Positions 1 through 5,983 of a stretch of DNA of 6,130 nt are shown here, piece by piece; within the stretch, counting starts at the first letter, position 1, and every line of letters begins with the position of its first letter. Made by a program: the position numbers and the translations under genes. Origin of the DNA: an uncultured Sphingomonadales bacterium. Its GTDB lineage: Bacteria; Pseudomonadota; Alphaproteobacteria; Sphingomonadales; Sphingomonadaceae. The notes under the pieces are model-generated. The model had not been told where the DNA came from and ran no database searches. It saw only the letters and a list, made by a program, of their open reading frames with translations. The stretch covers positions 1 to 6,130 of the forward strand of contig CAIWFP010000392.1 in the NCBI GenBank assembly GCA_903911985.1. The letters run 5' to 3'.

Positions 1-974
1 GCGACAATGCCGCCGCGCGGATGCTGGGCCATGCCTGCCTGACGCGTGATCTGGTTGATCGCTATACCTCGCGCGATCACCCCACGCCCTATCTCTACGA
101 GGAGCGATTCGTTCGCGACATTGCCGTTGCCGAACTGCTGATCCCCACCATCCGCGCGGCCTGCGTCACGGCGGGCATTGACCCGGCCCGCATTGCGCAA
201 GTCGCCTGCGCCGAACCGGTGGGTGCCTGCTGGAAGGCGGTCGCCAAGGCGCTGAAGATTACCGCGCCCAACCATTGCGAGACGCTGGCGGCGCAGGCCG
301 GGGATCTGGGCGCGGCGCATCCGCTGTTTGGTCTGGGGCTGGCGCTGGCGGCGGCACAGCCGGGCGATCTCGTCCTGCTGGTCGGCTTTGGCAGCGGCGT
401 TGACGCCATCATCTTCGAAGTGACCGCCCCCGTACCCGGCGCCGCCGCCATGGCCGCCGCGCTGGCCGAGGGTGAGCGCATCCGTGACTTTACCCGCTTT
501 CTCAACCTGACCGGCGCCATCGACATGGATTGGGGCATGCGCAGCGAATTCGAGCAGAAGGCGCAGGCCACCGTGCTCGACCGGATTGGCCGCGATATGA
601 TCGGCTTTGTTGGCGGGCGCGACAGCACCGGCAATGTCCAGTTCCCCAAGAGCGCCTTTCCGGTCAATCCGGCGCTGGATGGCGTGGAGGAACTGGTTGA
701 TGTCCGGCTTGCCGACGAGCCGGCGACGATCGTTTCGGTCACCGCCGACCGGCTGAACTTCTCGCCCGATCCGCCATTCGACTTTGGCCTTGTCCAGTTC
801 CAAAATGGCGCGCGAGTGCTGATGGAGATGGTCAACCGTCCGACAGGTGGCTTCAAGGTGGGCGATGCCGTGCGGATGCGGCTGCGGATCAAGTCGCAAA
901 ACAAGCGGCTGGGCTTCCGCACCTATTTCTGGAAGGCGGCGCCCGCCATCCGCCAGCAGCTGGGAGAAGCGTGA
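1..974 (+). CDS. HMG-CoA-synthase-like protein fused to a C-terminal DUF35-type OB-fold domain (5' partial)
   Basis: The frame is open from the first complete codon at base 3 to TGA at 972-974, so the gene enters from outside; ATG at 21 is probably an internal Met. Residues below are counted from that Met. About residues 1-135 resemble the C-terminal half of HMG-CoA-synthase-like condensing enzymes: YEERFVRD at 26-33, GDLGAAHPLFGLGLAL at 94-109 with a conserved His100, and LVGFGSGVD at 120-128. The nucleophilic Cys would lie in the missing N-terminus. About residues 190-305 look like the DUF35 unit: a degenerate zinc-ribbon segment (195-217) in which VQFPKS and VNP survive but no Cys remains, then an OB fold with LVQFQNGA near 258-264, VGDAVRMRL at 280-288 and a closing TYFWKAAP. 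In related systems DUF35 domains hold acyl-CoA and dock thiolases. The stop shares one base with the next start, implying translational coupling to the thiolase. It may condense or cleave an acyl-CoA; the direction is unknown. Confidence 0.8.
   Translation, partial: DNAAARMLGHACLTRDLVDRYTSRDHPTPYLYEERFVRDIAVAELLIPTIRAACVTAGIDPARIAQVACAEPVGACWKAVAKALKITAPNHCETLAAQAGDLGAAHPLFGLGLALAAAQPGDLVLLVGFGSGVDAIIFEVTAPVPGAAAMAAALAEGERIRDFTRFLNLTGAIDMDWGMRSEFEQKAQATVLDRIGRDMIGFVGGRDSTGNVQFPKSAFPVNPALDGVEELVDVRLADEPATIVSVTADRLNFSPDPPFDFGLVQFQNGARVLMEMVNRPTGGFKVGDAVRMRLRIKSQNKRLGFRTYFWKAAPAIRQQLGEA
963..968 (+). promoter_or_regulatory. Ribosome binding site of the thiolase gene
   Basis: GGAGAA lies five bases before ATG 974 but only two before the alternative GTG 971. 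This favours ATG 974. The site lies inside the end of the preceding gene. Confidence 0.6.
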
Positions 975-2173
975 TGGCAAGCGGGATCAAGGACAAGGTC
1001 GCCATCATCGGCATGGGTTGCACCCGTTTTGGCGAACGCTGGGATGTGGGCGCCGACGGGCTGATGGTCGAGGCCTTTCTGGAGGCGCTGGCCGATGCCG
1101 GGATCGAGCGCGGGCAGATCGAGGCGGCATGGGTCGGCAATGCGCTCGACGATATCAACGTTGGCAACAGCGCCCTGCCCGCCGCCCATGCGCTGCGGCT
1201 TAACCGGGTGCCGGTTACCCGTGTCGAGAATATGTGCGCCACCGGCACCGAGGCCCTGCGCGGCGCGGCCTATGCGGTGGCATCGGGCGCGGTGGACATC
1301 GCTTTGGCCATTGGCGTCGAGAAGCTCAAGGACACCGGCTATGGCGGGCTGCCGCTGCGCACCAAGGGCGTGCAGAACGATCTGTGGATGCCCTATGGCT
1401 CGGCGCCGGGCACCTTTGCCCAGCTGGCCGGGGCCTATGCGGCGCGCCACGGCATTGACGCGGCCGACCTGAAGCGGGCGATGGCGCATGTTTCGTGGAA
1501 GAGCCACCAGAACGGCGTGTTCGCGCCCAAGGCGCATCTGCGCAGCGCGGTCGATATGGACAAGATCCTCGCCGCGCCGATGATCGCCGATCCGCTGGGC
1601 ATCTTCGATTGCTGCGGTGTTTCGGATGGCGCGGCCTGCGCCATTGTCACCACGCCCGAGATCGCCCGCAGCCTTGGCCGTGCCAATCCGGTGACGATCA
1701 AGGCCGTCCAGCTTTCCGCCAGCAACGGCAATGAAATGCAGTTTGGCGACTGGGATGGCGCCTCGGTGCCCAATACCCAGGCCGCCGCCGCCCGCGCCTA
1801 TGCCGAGGCGGGTATCCGCGACCCGCGCGCCGAGATCGACATGACCGAGGTGCATGACTGCTTCTCGATTACCGAACTGGTCATCATGGAAGACCTCGGC
1901 CTGTCCGATCCGGGCCGGGCGCCGGCCGATATCCTCGATGGCCGCTATGACCGCGACGGCGCGATTCCGTGCCAGCTGGATGGCGGGCTCAAGTGCTTTG
2001 GCCATCCGGTGGGCGCCTCTGGCCTGCGCATGGCATATGAGGTCTACAACCAGCTTCAGGGCCGGGCGGGCGAGCGCCAGCGCGGCAAGGTTGATTTCGG
2101 CCTGACGCATAATCTGGGCGGCGCGCCATTCAACAGCGTCGCGGCGGTCGCCATTCTGGGCCGTCTGGACTGA
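974..2173 (+). CDS. SCP-x-like thiolase (acetyl-CoA acetyltransferase family)
   Basis: This 399-residue protein has the usual length of a single-domain thiolase of the SCP-x/lipid-transfer type. It should cleave a 3-ketoacyl-CoA with CoA to release acetyl- or propionyl-CoA, or run the reverse condensation. The N-terminal half carries the nucleophile in VENMCATGTEA, Cys88. The C-terminal half has EVHDCFSITEL (292-302), typical of the SCP-x branch, and GGLKCFGHPVGASG (337-350) with the conserved GHP His344. The last motif is THNLGGAP (378-385), so the second catalytic Cys of classical CxG thiolases is absent there, as is usual in this branch. Keeping Cys88 argues against an Ltp2-type retro-aldolase, which lacks the thiolase Cys. 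ATG 974 is preferred to GTG 971 on ribosome-binding-site spacing and overlaps the previous stop as TGATG. The protein probably works with the upstream OB-fold fusion. The family call is firm; the substrate is unknown. Confidence 0.9.
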   Translation: MASGIKDKVAIIGMGCTRFGERWDVGADGLMVEAFLEALADAGIERGQIEAAWVGNALDDINVGNSALPAAHALRLNRVPVTRVENMCATGTEALRGAAYAVASGAVDIALAIGVEKLKDTGYGGLPLRTKGVQNDLWMPYGSAPGTFAQLAGAYAARHGIDAADLKRAMAHVSWKSHQNGVFAPKAHLRSAVDMDKILAAPMIADPLGIFDCCGVSDGAACAIVTTPEIARSLGRANPVTIKAVQLSASNGNEMQFGDWDGASVPNTQAAAARAYAEAGIRDPRAEIDMTEVHDCFSITELVIMEDLGLSDPGRAPADILDGRYDRDGAIPCQLDGGLKCFGHPVGASGLRMAYEVYNQLQGRAGERQRGKVDFGLTHNLGGAPFNSVAAVAILGRLD

Positions 2174-2178
2174 GGGAG
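2174..2178 (+). promoter_or_regulatory. Ribosome binding site of the MaoC-like hydratase gene
   Basis: GGGAG directly follows the thiolase stop and ends eight bases before ATG 2187. It fills most of the 13-base gap, so no promoter is likely here. Confidence 0.65.
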
Positions 2179-2186
2179 CACGATTT

Positions 2187-2639
2187 ATGGCAGGACTATG
2201 GTTTGACCAGCTCGAAGTGGGGCAGCTGTTCCGGCACGAGGTCCGCAAGACGGTGCTGGATTATGAAAACAGCCTGTTTTCCTCGCTGACCTATAACCCG
2301 GCGCAGATCCACATCGATCATGCCTATTGCGAGACGACCGAGTTCGGCAAGCCGCTGATGAACTCGATCTTCACGCTGGGGCTGGTGATCGGGCTTTCCG
2401 TGCAGGACACCACCCTGGGCACGACCGTCGCCAATCTGGGCATGACGGACACGACCTTTCCGCGCCCGGTGTTCTCGGGTGATACCATCCGGGCCGAAAC
2501 CCGGGTGATGGAGCTGCGCGAAAGCAAGTCGCGCCCGACGCAGGGCATCGTCCTGTTCGAGCATATCGGGCTTAACCAGCGCGACGAGATCGTTTGCCGC
2601 ACCTTGCGCAGCGCCCTCATGCTGAAGCAGCCCACATGA
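2187..2639 (+). CDS. MaoC-like hot-dog acyl-CoA hydratase
   Basis: This 150-residue protein has the size of a single hot-dog subunit of the MaoC/R-hydratase family, which normally dimerises and adds water to enoyl-CoA in the cytoplasm. Recognisable parts are the N-terminal FDQLEVGQ (6-13), the active-site stretch LTYNPAQIHIDHAYC (34-48), TEFGKPLMNS (51-60), and FPRPVFSGDTIRAETRV (about 92-108). The last contains the family's usual SGDT turn before a long strand. His42 matches the catalytic His. Five residues before it, where PhaJ-type hydratases have Asp, there is Asn37. This N-x-A-x-x-H form is, to my recollection, the MaoC subgroup that includes mesaconyl-CoA-type hydratases often found beside CitE-like lyases, as here. 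Its stop overlaps the lyase start as ATGA, so the two are probably made in equal amounts and may act in sequence. Substrate inferred only from context: an enoyl-CoA bearing a branch or second carboxyl. Confidence 0.85.
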   Translation: MAGLWFDQLEVGQLFRHEVRKTVLDYENSLFSSLTYNPAQIHIDHAYCETTEFGKPLMNSIFTLGLVIGLSVQDTTLGTTVANLGMTDTTFPRPVFSGDTIRAETRVMELRESKSRPTQGIVLFEHIGLNQRDEIVCRTLRSALMLKQPT

Positions 2640-3526
2640 AGCTGCGCTCGCTCCTGTTTGTCCCGGGGGACAGCGAGAAGAAGTTCGTTCGTGCCAGCCA
2701 GAGCGGCGCGGATGTGCTGATCCTCGACCTTGAGGATGCCGTGGCGCCCTCGATGAAGGAGGCCGCGCGCGCCATTGTCGCGGGCTGGATCGACCGCGCG
2801 GGCCCAAATCAGATAGGCGCGGTGTCCTCCAGCCTGTTCGTGCGGGTCAATCCGTTGACCACTGGCCTTGCCGAGGGCGATCTGGCGGCGGTGGTGCGGC
2901 CCGGCCTTGCCGGGATCCTCATCCCCAAGGCCGATGGCGCGCAGGATGTGGCCGCTATTGCCGCGATGCTTGACCGGCTGGAGGCCGCGGCCGGCATGGT
3001 GGTGGGCAGCGTGCGCATCATGGTGGTGGCGACCGAGACGGCAACCGCCATGTTCAATCTGGGCAGCTATACGCCGCCGCATCCGCGCCTTGTCGGCCTG
3101 ACGTGGGGCGCGGAGGATCTGTCCTCCGCCATTGGCGCCACCGCCAACAAGGAGGCGGATGGCCGCTGGACCGATCCCTATCGGCTGGCCCGCAGCCTGT
3201 GCCTGTTCGCTTCGGCCTCCGCCGGGGTGGTGCCGGTCGATACGCTCTATGTCGATTTCCGCGATGCCGCCGGGCTTGAGGTCGATTGCCGCCGGGCACG
3301 CCGCGATGGGTTCCTTGGCCGCATCGCCATCCATCCCGATCAGGTCGAGACCATCAACCGCTGCTTTTCGCCATCCGACGAGGATGTGGCGCAAGCGCGG
3401 CGGATCATTGCCGCCTTTGCCGCCCAGCCCGACCTTGGCACCATCGGCATCGATGGCAAGATGTATGACATCCCCCACCTCAAGGCCGCGCAAAAGACGC
3501 TGGCCGCAGCCGGAGAAGCGCCATGA
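2636..3526 (+). CDS. CitE/HpcH-family acyl-CoA lyase (malyl-/citramalyl-CoA lyase type)
   Basis: This 296-residue TIM-barrel lyase is Mg-dependent in its family and cleaves beta-hydroxyacyl-CoA such as malyl-, methylmalyl- or citramalyl-CoA. Visible in order: RSLLFVPGD (4-12); LILDLEDAV (28-36), the barrel strand with acidic residues; FVRVNPL (68-74) with Arg70, the likely carboxylate/CoA contact; GILIPKAD (93-100); ATETATAMFNLGS (132-144) with Glu134, a likely metal ligand; WGAEDLSSAIG (157-167) with Asp161, the other ligand; DTLYVDFRDAAGL (202-214); GFLGRIAIHPDQVETIN (225-241); and the C-terminal DGKMYDIPHLKAA (273-285), which in relatives forms a lid over the neighbouring subunit's active site. 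It is a stand-alone protein, with no citrate lyase alpha or gamma subunits nearby, so it is not the citrate lyase beta subunit. ATG 2636 overlaps the previous stop; a TTG 42 bases upstream would add an unconserved tail. The family is certain; the exact substrate is not. Confidence 0.88.
   Translation: MKLRSLLFVPGDSEKKFVRASQSGADVLILDLEDAVAPSMKEAARAIVAGWIDRAGPNQIGAVSSSLFVRVNPLTTGLAEGDLAAVVRPGLAGILIPKADGAQDVAAIAAMLDRLEAAAGMVVGSVRIMVVATETATAMFNLGSYTPPHPRLVGLTWGAEDLSSAIGATANKEADGRWTDPYRLARSLCLFASASAGVVPVDTLYVDFRDAAGLEVDCRRARRDGFLGRIAIHPDQVETINRCFSPSDEDVAQARRIIAAFAAQPDLGTIGIDGKMYDIPHLKAAQKTLAAAGEAP
3512..3518 (+). promoter_or_regulatory. Ribosome binding site of the small membrane protein gene
   Basis: GGAGAAG ends four bases before ATG 3523 (the GGAG core is seven bases away). 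It is the strongest such site at any of the overlapping junctions, which supports this short gene as real. Confidence 0.55.
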
Positions 3527-3852
3527 ACGGATTTGCCAGACTGGCCTGTTGGGCCATCATTGTTTGCCTGACCGCATACCTCGTCGTCAGTTTTGCCACC
3601 GGCAGCGTGTTGGGTGACCAGCTGCATGTCTGGCAGGTGGTCTGGGGCCGCTATGTCTGGGCGGATGCCTATAGCGGCTTCGTGCTGTTTTCGCTGTTCA
3701 TCTATGCTTACGAGCGCAAGCTGGGGCTGACCCTGGTTTTGCTGCTGCTCACCTTCTCGACGGGAAACATGGTCAATGCCGCCTGGCTGTTGTGGCGGGG
3801 GCCTGATCTGTTTCGTCGTATTCGCCAATCCGCTTCGGGGATCCAGTCATGA
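3523..3852 (+). CDS. Small integral membrane protein, possibly DUF1475-like
   Basis: This 109-residue protein is strongly hydrophobic, with about three membrane segments: roughly residues 7-28, 48-63 and 67-91. A short charged turn, ERK (64-66), separates the last two, and a basic tail (RGPDLFRRIR, 92-101) follows. There is no signal peptidase site and no recognisable catalytic motif. The central ADAYSGF...YAYERK and later TGNMVNAAWLL pattern resembles from memory the DUF1475 family of small membrane proteins of unknown function, but I cannot confirm this. Charge distribution does not settle the topology. The gene is real: it has a good ribosome binding site, ATGA overlaps at both ends with unmistakable enzyme genes, and no other frame is plausible here. 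Its place inside an acyl-CoA operon suggests a membrane-associated role, for example anchoring enzymes or helping uptake of a hydrophobic substrate. That role is inference. Confidence 0.78.
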   Translation: MNGFARLACWAIIVCLTAYLVVSFATGSVLGDQLHVWQVVWGRYVWADAYSGFVLFSLFIYAYERKLGLTLVLLLLTFSTGNMVNAAWLLWRGPDLFRRIRQSASGIQS

Positions 3853-5027
3853 CTTCAACGCGTCCTTTGCCTACCGAGGAAGACCTCTTCGCCATTCGTG
3901 AAGGCGTGCGCGCCGCCTGTTCGCCGTTCGACGACGAATATTGGCTGGCCCGCGACAATGATGGCAAGTTCCCGCGTGAATTCCACCGTGCCATGGCCGA
4001 GGGCGGCTGGCTGGGCATTACCATGCCGGAGGAATTCGGCGGCTCCGGCCTTGGCGTGACCGAGGCGATGACCATGATGAACGAGGTGGCGTCCTGCGGC
4101 GGTGGTTTCGCGGCGGCATCGACCATTCACATCAATCTGTTTGGCCCCCACCCCATCGTGGTCAAGGGATCGCATGAGCAGAAGGCGCGCTGGGTGCCGC
4201 GTCTGGTGGCGGGCGAGGACCAGTGCTGCTTCGGCTTTACCGAGCCGGATGCCGGTCTCAACACCACCCGCATCAAGACTTTTGCCGAGAAGGTGCCGGG
4301 GGGGTACGTGGTCCATGGCCAGAAGGTGTGGACCTCGACCGCGCAGGTGGCCAACAAGATCATGCTGCTGACCCGCACCACCAAATATGAGGATTGCGCC
4401 AAGCCGACCGATGGCATCACCATCTTTTATACGGATCTCGACCGCAGCAAGATCGACGTCCATTTGATCCCCAAGATGGGCCGCAAGGCGGTCGATTCAA
4501 ACGCCATTTTCATCGATGGGCTGTTCATTCCCGACGAGGACCGGATCGGTGAGGAGGGCAAGGGCTTTGGCTATATTCTCCATAGCCTGAACCCCGAACG
4601 CATCCTCATTGGCGCCGAAGCCATTGGCATTGGCCGTGATGCCCTGCGGCGCGCGGTGAAATATGCCGGTGAGCGCGAGGTGTTCGACCGGCCGATCGGC
4701 CAGAACCAGGGCATCCAGCATCCGCTGGCGGAAAAGTGGATGTATCTGGAGAGCGCCTGGCTGATGGTTGAGAAGGCCGCGCGGCTTTACGATAGCGGCC
4801 AGCAATGCGGTGCCGAGGCAAACTCTGCCAAGTTCCTCGCCGCCCGCGCCTGCCACGATGCGGCATGGCAGGCCGTCGCCACGCATGGCGGCTTTGGCTA
4901 TGCCAAGGAATATCATGTGGAGCGGCTCTATCGCGAAAGCGCGCTGACCCGTTTGGCCCCGATCACCGAACAGCTGATCCTGTGCTTCATTGCCGAGAAG
5001 GTTCTCGGCCTGCCGAAAAGTTACTAG
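3849..5027 (+). CDS. Acyl-CoA dehydrogenase (FAD-dependent)
   Basis: This 392-residue protein is the normal length for the family. It oxidises an acyl-CoA to the 2-enoyl-CoA and passes electrons to electron-transferring flavoprotein. Domains in order: N-terminal helices to about 125, with GITMPEEFGGSGLG at 56-69; a beta domain with FGFTEPDAGLNTT (128-140) and GQKVWTSTAQVANKIML (157-173) that bind FAD and substrate; and C-terminal helices with NPERILIGAEAIGIGRDAL (248-266), R-EVFDRPIGQNQGIQHPLAE (276-295) and THGGFGYAKEYHVERLYRE (345-363). At the usual catalytic Glu of the YEGT motif the sequence reads APIT, with Pro371. Instead Glu250 in NPER lines up with the catalytic base of isovaleryl-CoA and long-chain dehydrogenases. 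It ends in VLGLPKSY, which I recall from a branch of bacterial relatives. ATG 3849 overlaps the preceding stop; its ribosome binding site is weak, so coupling is likely. Confidence 0.93.
   Translation: MTSTRPLPTEEDLFAIREGVRAACSPFDDEYWLARDNDGKFPREFHRAMAEGGWLGITMPEEFGGSGLGVTEAMTMMNEVASCGGGFAAASTIHINLFGPHPIVVKGSHEQKARWVPRLVAGEDQCCFGFTEPDAGLNTTRIKTFAEKVPGGYVVHGQKVWTSTAQVANKIMLLTRTTKYEDCAKPTDGITIFYTDLDRSKIDVHLIPKMGRKAVDSNAIFIDGLFIPDEDRIGEEGKGFGYILHSLNPERILIGAEAIGIGRDALRRAVKYAGEREVFDRPIGQNQGIQHPLAEKWMYLESAWLMVEKAARLYDSGQQCGAEANSAKFLAARACHDAAWQAVATHGGFGYAKEYHVERLYRESALTRLAPITEQLILCFIAEKVLGLPKSY
4992..5009 (+). repeat. 8-base perfect inverted repeat inside the dehydrogenase 3' end
   Basis: GCCGAGAA at 4992-4999 and TTCTCGGC at 5002-5009 are exact reverse complements separated by GG. 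In RNA this would fold as a seven-pair stem with a four-base loop. No T-run follows, and the sequence also encodes AEKVLG, so it is not a typical terminator. It could affect mRNA stability between the dehydrogenase and reductase genes, or be chance in GC-rich coding sequence. Confidence 0.5.
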
Positions 5028-5043
5028 GCCGAAAAGTTACTGG
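5012..5043 (+). repeat. 16-base tandem duplication across the dehydrogenase stop codon
   Basis: The 16-base unit GCCGAAAAGTTACTAG at 5012-5027 is followed directly by a second copy at 5028-5043. Fifteen of 16 positions match; the penultimate A becomes G. The first copy includes the TAG stop of the dehydrogenase (5025-5027); the second is noncoding and makes up much of the 41-base gap before the next gene. The likely origin is a recent slippage or short tandem duplication. A regulatory role is possible but unsupported. Confidence 0.85.
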
Positions 5044-5056
5044 GCCCAAAATTATT

Positions 5057-5062
5057 GAGGAA
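5057..5062 (+). promoter_or_regulatory. Ribosome binding site of the short-chain dehydrogenase gene
   Basis: GAGGAA ends six bases before ATG 5069 and sits in an AT-rich patch (about 5047-5065) unusual for this window. It selects ATG 5069 over ATG 5078, and over the long open extension running back to 4805. The AT-rich setting should keep the site unpaired and allow independent initiation at the one junction with a real gap. Confidence 0.65.
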
Positions 5063-5068
5063 TATCCC

Positions 5069-5983
5069 ATGGGATTGATGGATGGAAAAGCCGTTTTGGT
5101 TACCGGCGCGGGCCGGGGCGTCGGGCGCGGCATCGCGCTCGAAATGGCGCAAGCCGGCGCGGCGGTGGTGGTCAATGATCTGGGCGTCAGCCTCAATGGC
5201 GGCGGCAGCGACGATGCCTCTCCCGCCGAGCAGGTGGTCGAGGACATCCGGGCCATGGGCGGTCGCGCCGTGGCCAACCACGACAGCGTGGCCGACTGGG
5301 ATGGCGCCTGCGCCATGGTCAAGGCGGCGATCGACAATTTCGGCCGTATCGACGGCGTGGTGAACAACGCCGGAAACCTGCGCGATGTGCTGTTCCACAA
5401 GATGTCGCCGGAGGATTTTCGCGCGGTGATCGATGTCCATCTGATGGGCAGTTTCAACACCAGCCGGGTGGCCGCGCCCTTCTTCAAGGAGCAGGGTTCG
5501 GGCGCCTATGTCCATATGACATCGACCAGCGGGCTGATCGGCAATCTTGGTCAGGCCAATTATTCGGCGGCGAAGCTGGGCATTGTCGGCCTGTCGAAGT
5601 CGATCGCCATCGACATGCAGCGGTTCGGTGTGCGCTCCAACGCCATCGCGCCCTTTGCCTGGACCCGCATGGTCAGCTCGATCCCTTCCGAAACCCCCGA
5701 GCAGCAAAAGCGGGTGGAGGGGCTCAAGAAGCTGGTGGCGGAAAAGATCGCGCCATTCGTCGTCGCGCTTTGCGCCGATGCGGGCGCGCGCGTTACGGGG
5801 CAGGTGTTTGGCGTGCGCAATAACGAGATCTATCTGTTCTCGCAGTCCCGCCCGATCCGCACCGCGCATACGGCCGAAGGCTGGACCCCCGAGGCGATTG
5901 TCGACCGGGTGTTCGACCAGTTCGCCAATGACTTCTATCCGCTGCACAAGTCCGGTGACGTCTTCACCTGGGATCCGGTGTGA
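5069..5983 (+). CDS. Short-chain dehydrogenase, MFE-2-like 3-hydroxyacyl-CoA dehydrogenase
   Basis: This 304-residue protein fits the (3R)-hydroxyacyl-CoA dehydrogenase domain of peroxisomal multifunctional enzyme 2 (HSD17B4) and its bacterial stand-alone relatives, which are longer than the classical SDR of about 250 residues. It has the nucleotide-binding TGAGRGVG (12-19), VVVNDLG (33-39) with Asp37 favouring NAD over NADP, NNAG (99-102), DVHLMGSF (122-129), and the catalytic Ser152, Tyr165 and Lys169 in STSGLIGNLGQANYSAAK. The inserted loop SLNGGGSDDA (41-50) after the second strand is typical of the MFE-2 group. About residues 205-304 are a C-terminal extension including VFGVRNNEIYLFSQSRP, also seen in relatives. 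It probably oxidises the product of the downstream MaoC hydratase, whose start overlaps its stop as GTGA. In-frame sequence upstream of ATG 5069 reads over the dehydrogenase gene and is not protein-like. Confidence 0.92.
   Translation: MGLMDGKAVLVTGAGRGVGRGIALEMAQAGAAVVVNDLGVSLNGGGSDDASPAEQVVEDIRAMGGRAVANHDSVADWDGACAMVKAAIDNFGRIDGVVNNAGNLRDVLFHKMSPEDFRAVIDVHLMGSFNTSRVAAPFFKEQGSGAYVHMTSTSGLIGNLGQANYSAAKLGIVGLSKSIAIDMQRFGVRSNAIAPFAWTRMVSSIPSETPEQQKRVEGLKKLVAEKIAPFVVALCADAGARVTGQVFGVRNNEIYLFSQSRPIRTAHTAEGWTPEAIVDRVFDQFANDFYPLHKSGDVFTWDPV

Noticed and set aside
21..23. ATG 21 as the true start of the first gene
   Set aside because: The frame is open to the left edge, the protein would begin in the middle of an HMG-CoA-synthase-like fold, and no convincing ribosome binding site precedes it.
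974..2173. Ltp2-type retro-aldolase instead of a thiolase
   Set aside because: The nucleophilic Cys88 in NMCATGTEA is present, whereas Ltp2-like aldolases lack the thiolase Cys. A DUF35 partner nearby made this worth considering.
923..2248. Long minus-strand open frame (441 codons) opposite the thiolase
   Set aside because: Composition is low-complexity Arg/Gly/Ala/His-rich with no family motif, and the plus strand holds an unmistakable thiolase. It is a GC-bias shadow.
2594..2635. TTG start adding 14 residues to the lyase
   Set aside because: CitE-family proteins normally begin right before the RSLLFVPG motif, and ATG 2636 forms a standard ATGA overlap with the hydratase stop.
2324..3493. 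Minus-strand open frame (389 codons) opposite the hydratase and lyase
   Set aside because: It spans two well-supported plus-strand genes, has no recognisable domain, and shows the same shadow composition.
2636..3526. Citrate lyase beta subunit (citE proper)
   Set aside because: No citrate lyase alpha, acyl-carrier gamma subunit or accessory genes are adjacent; stand-alone CitE-like lyases acting on CoA esters fit better.
4992..5030. Rho-independent terminator after the dehydrogenase
   Set aside because: The hairpin lies inside the coding sequence before the stop and is not followed by a T-run; the downstream genes clearly continue the operon.
4805..5068. Possible N-terminal extension of the SDR back to base 4805
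   Set aside because: The extra 88 codons are an out-of-frame reading of the dehydrogenase gene, and the Rossmann fold starts normally a few residues after ATG 5069, which has its own ribosome binding site.
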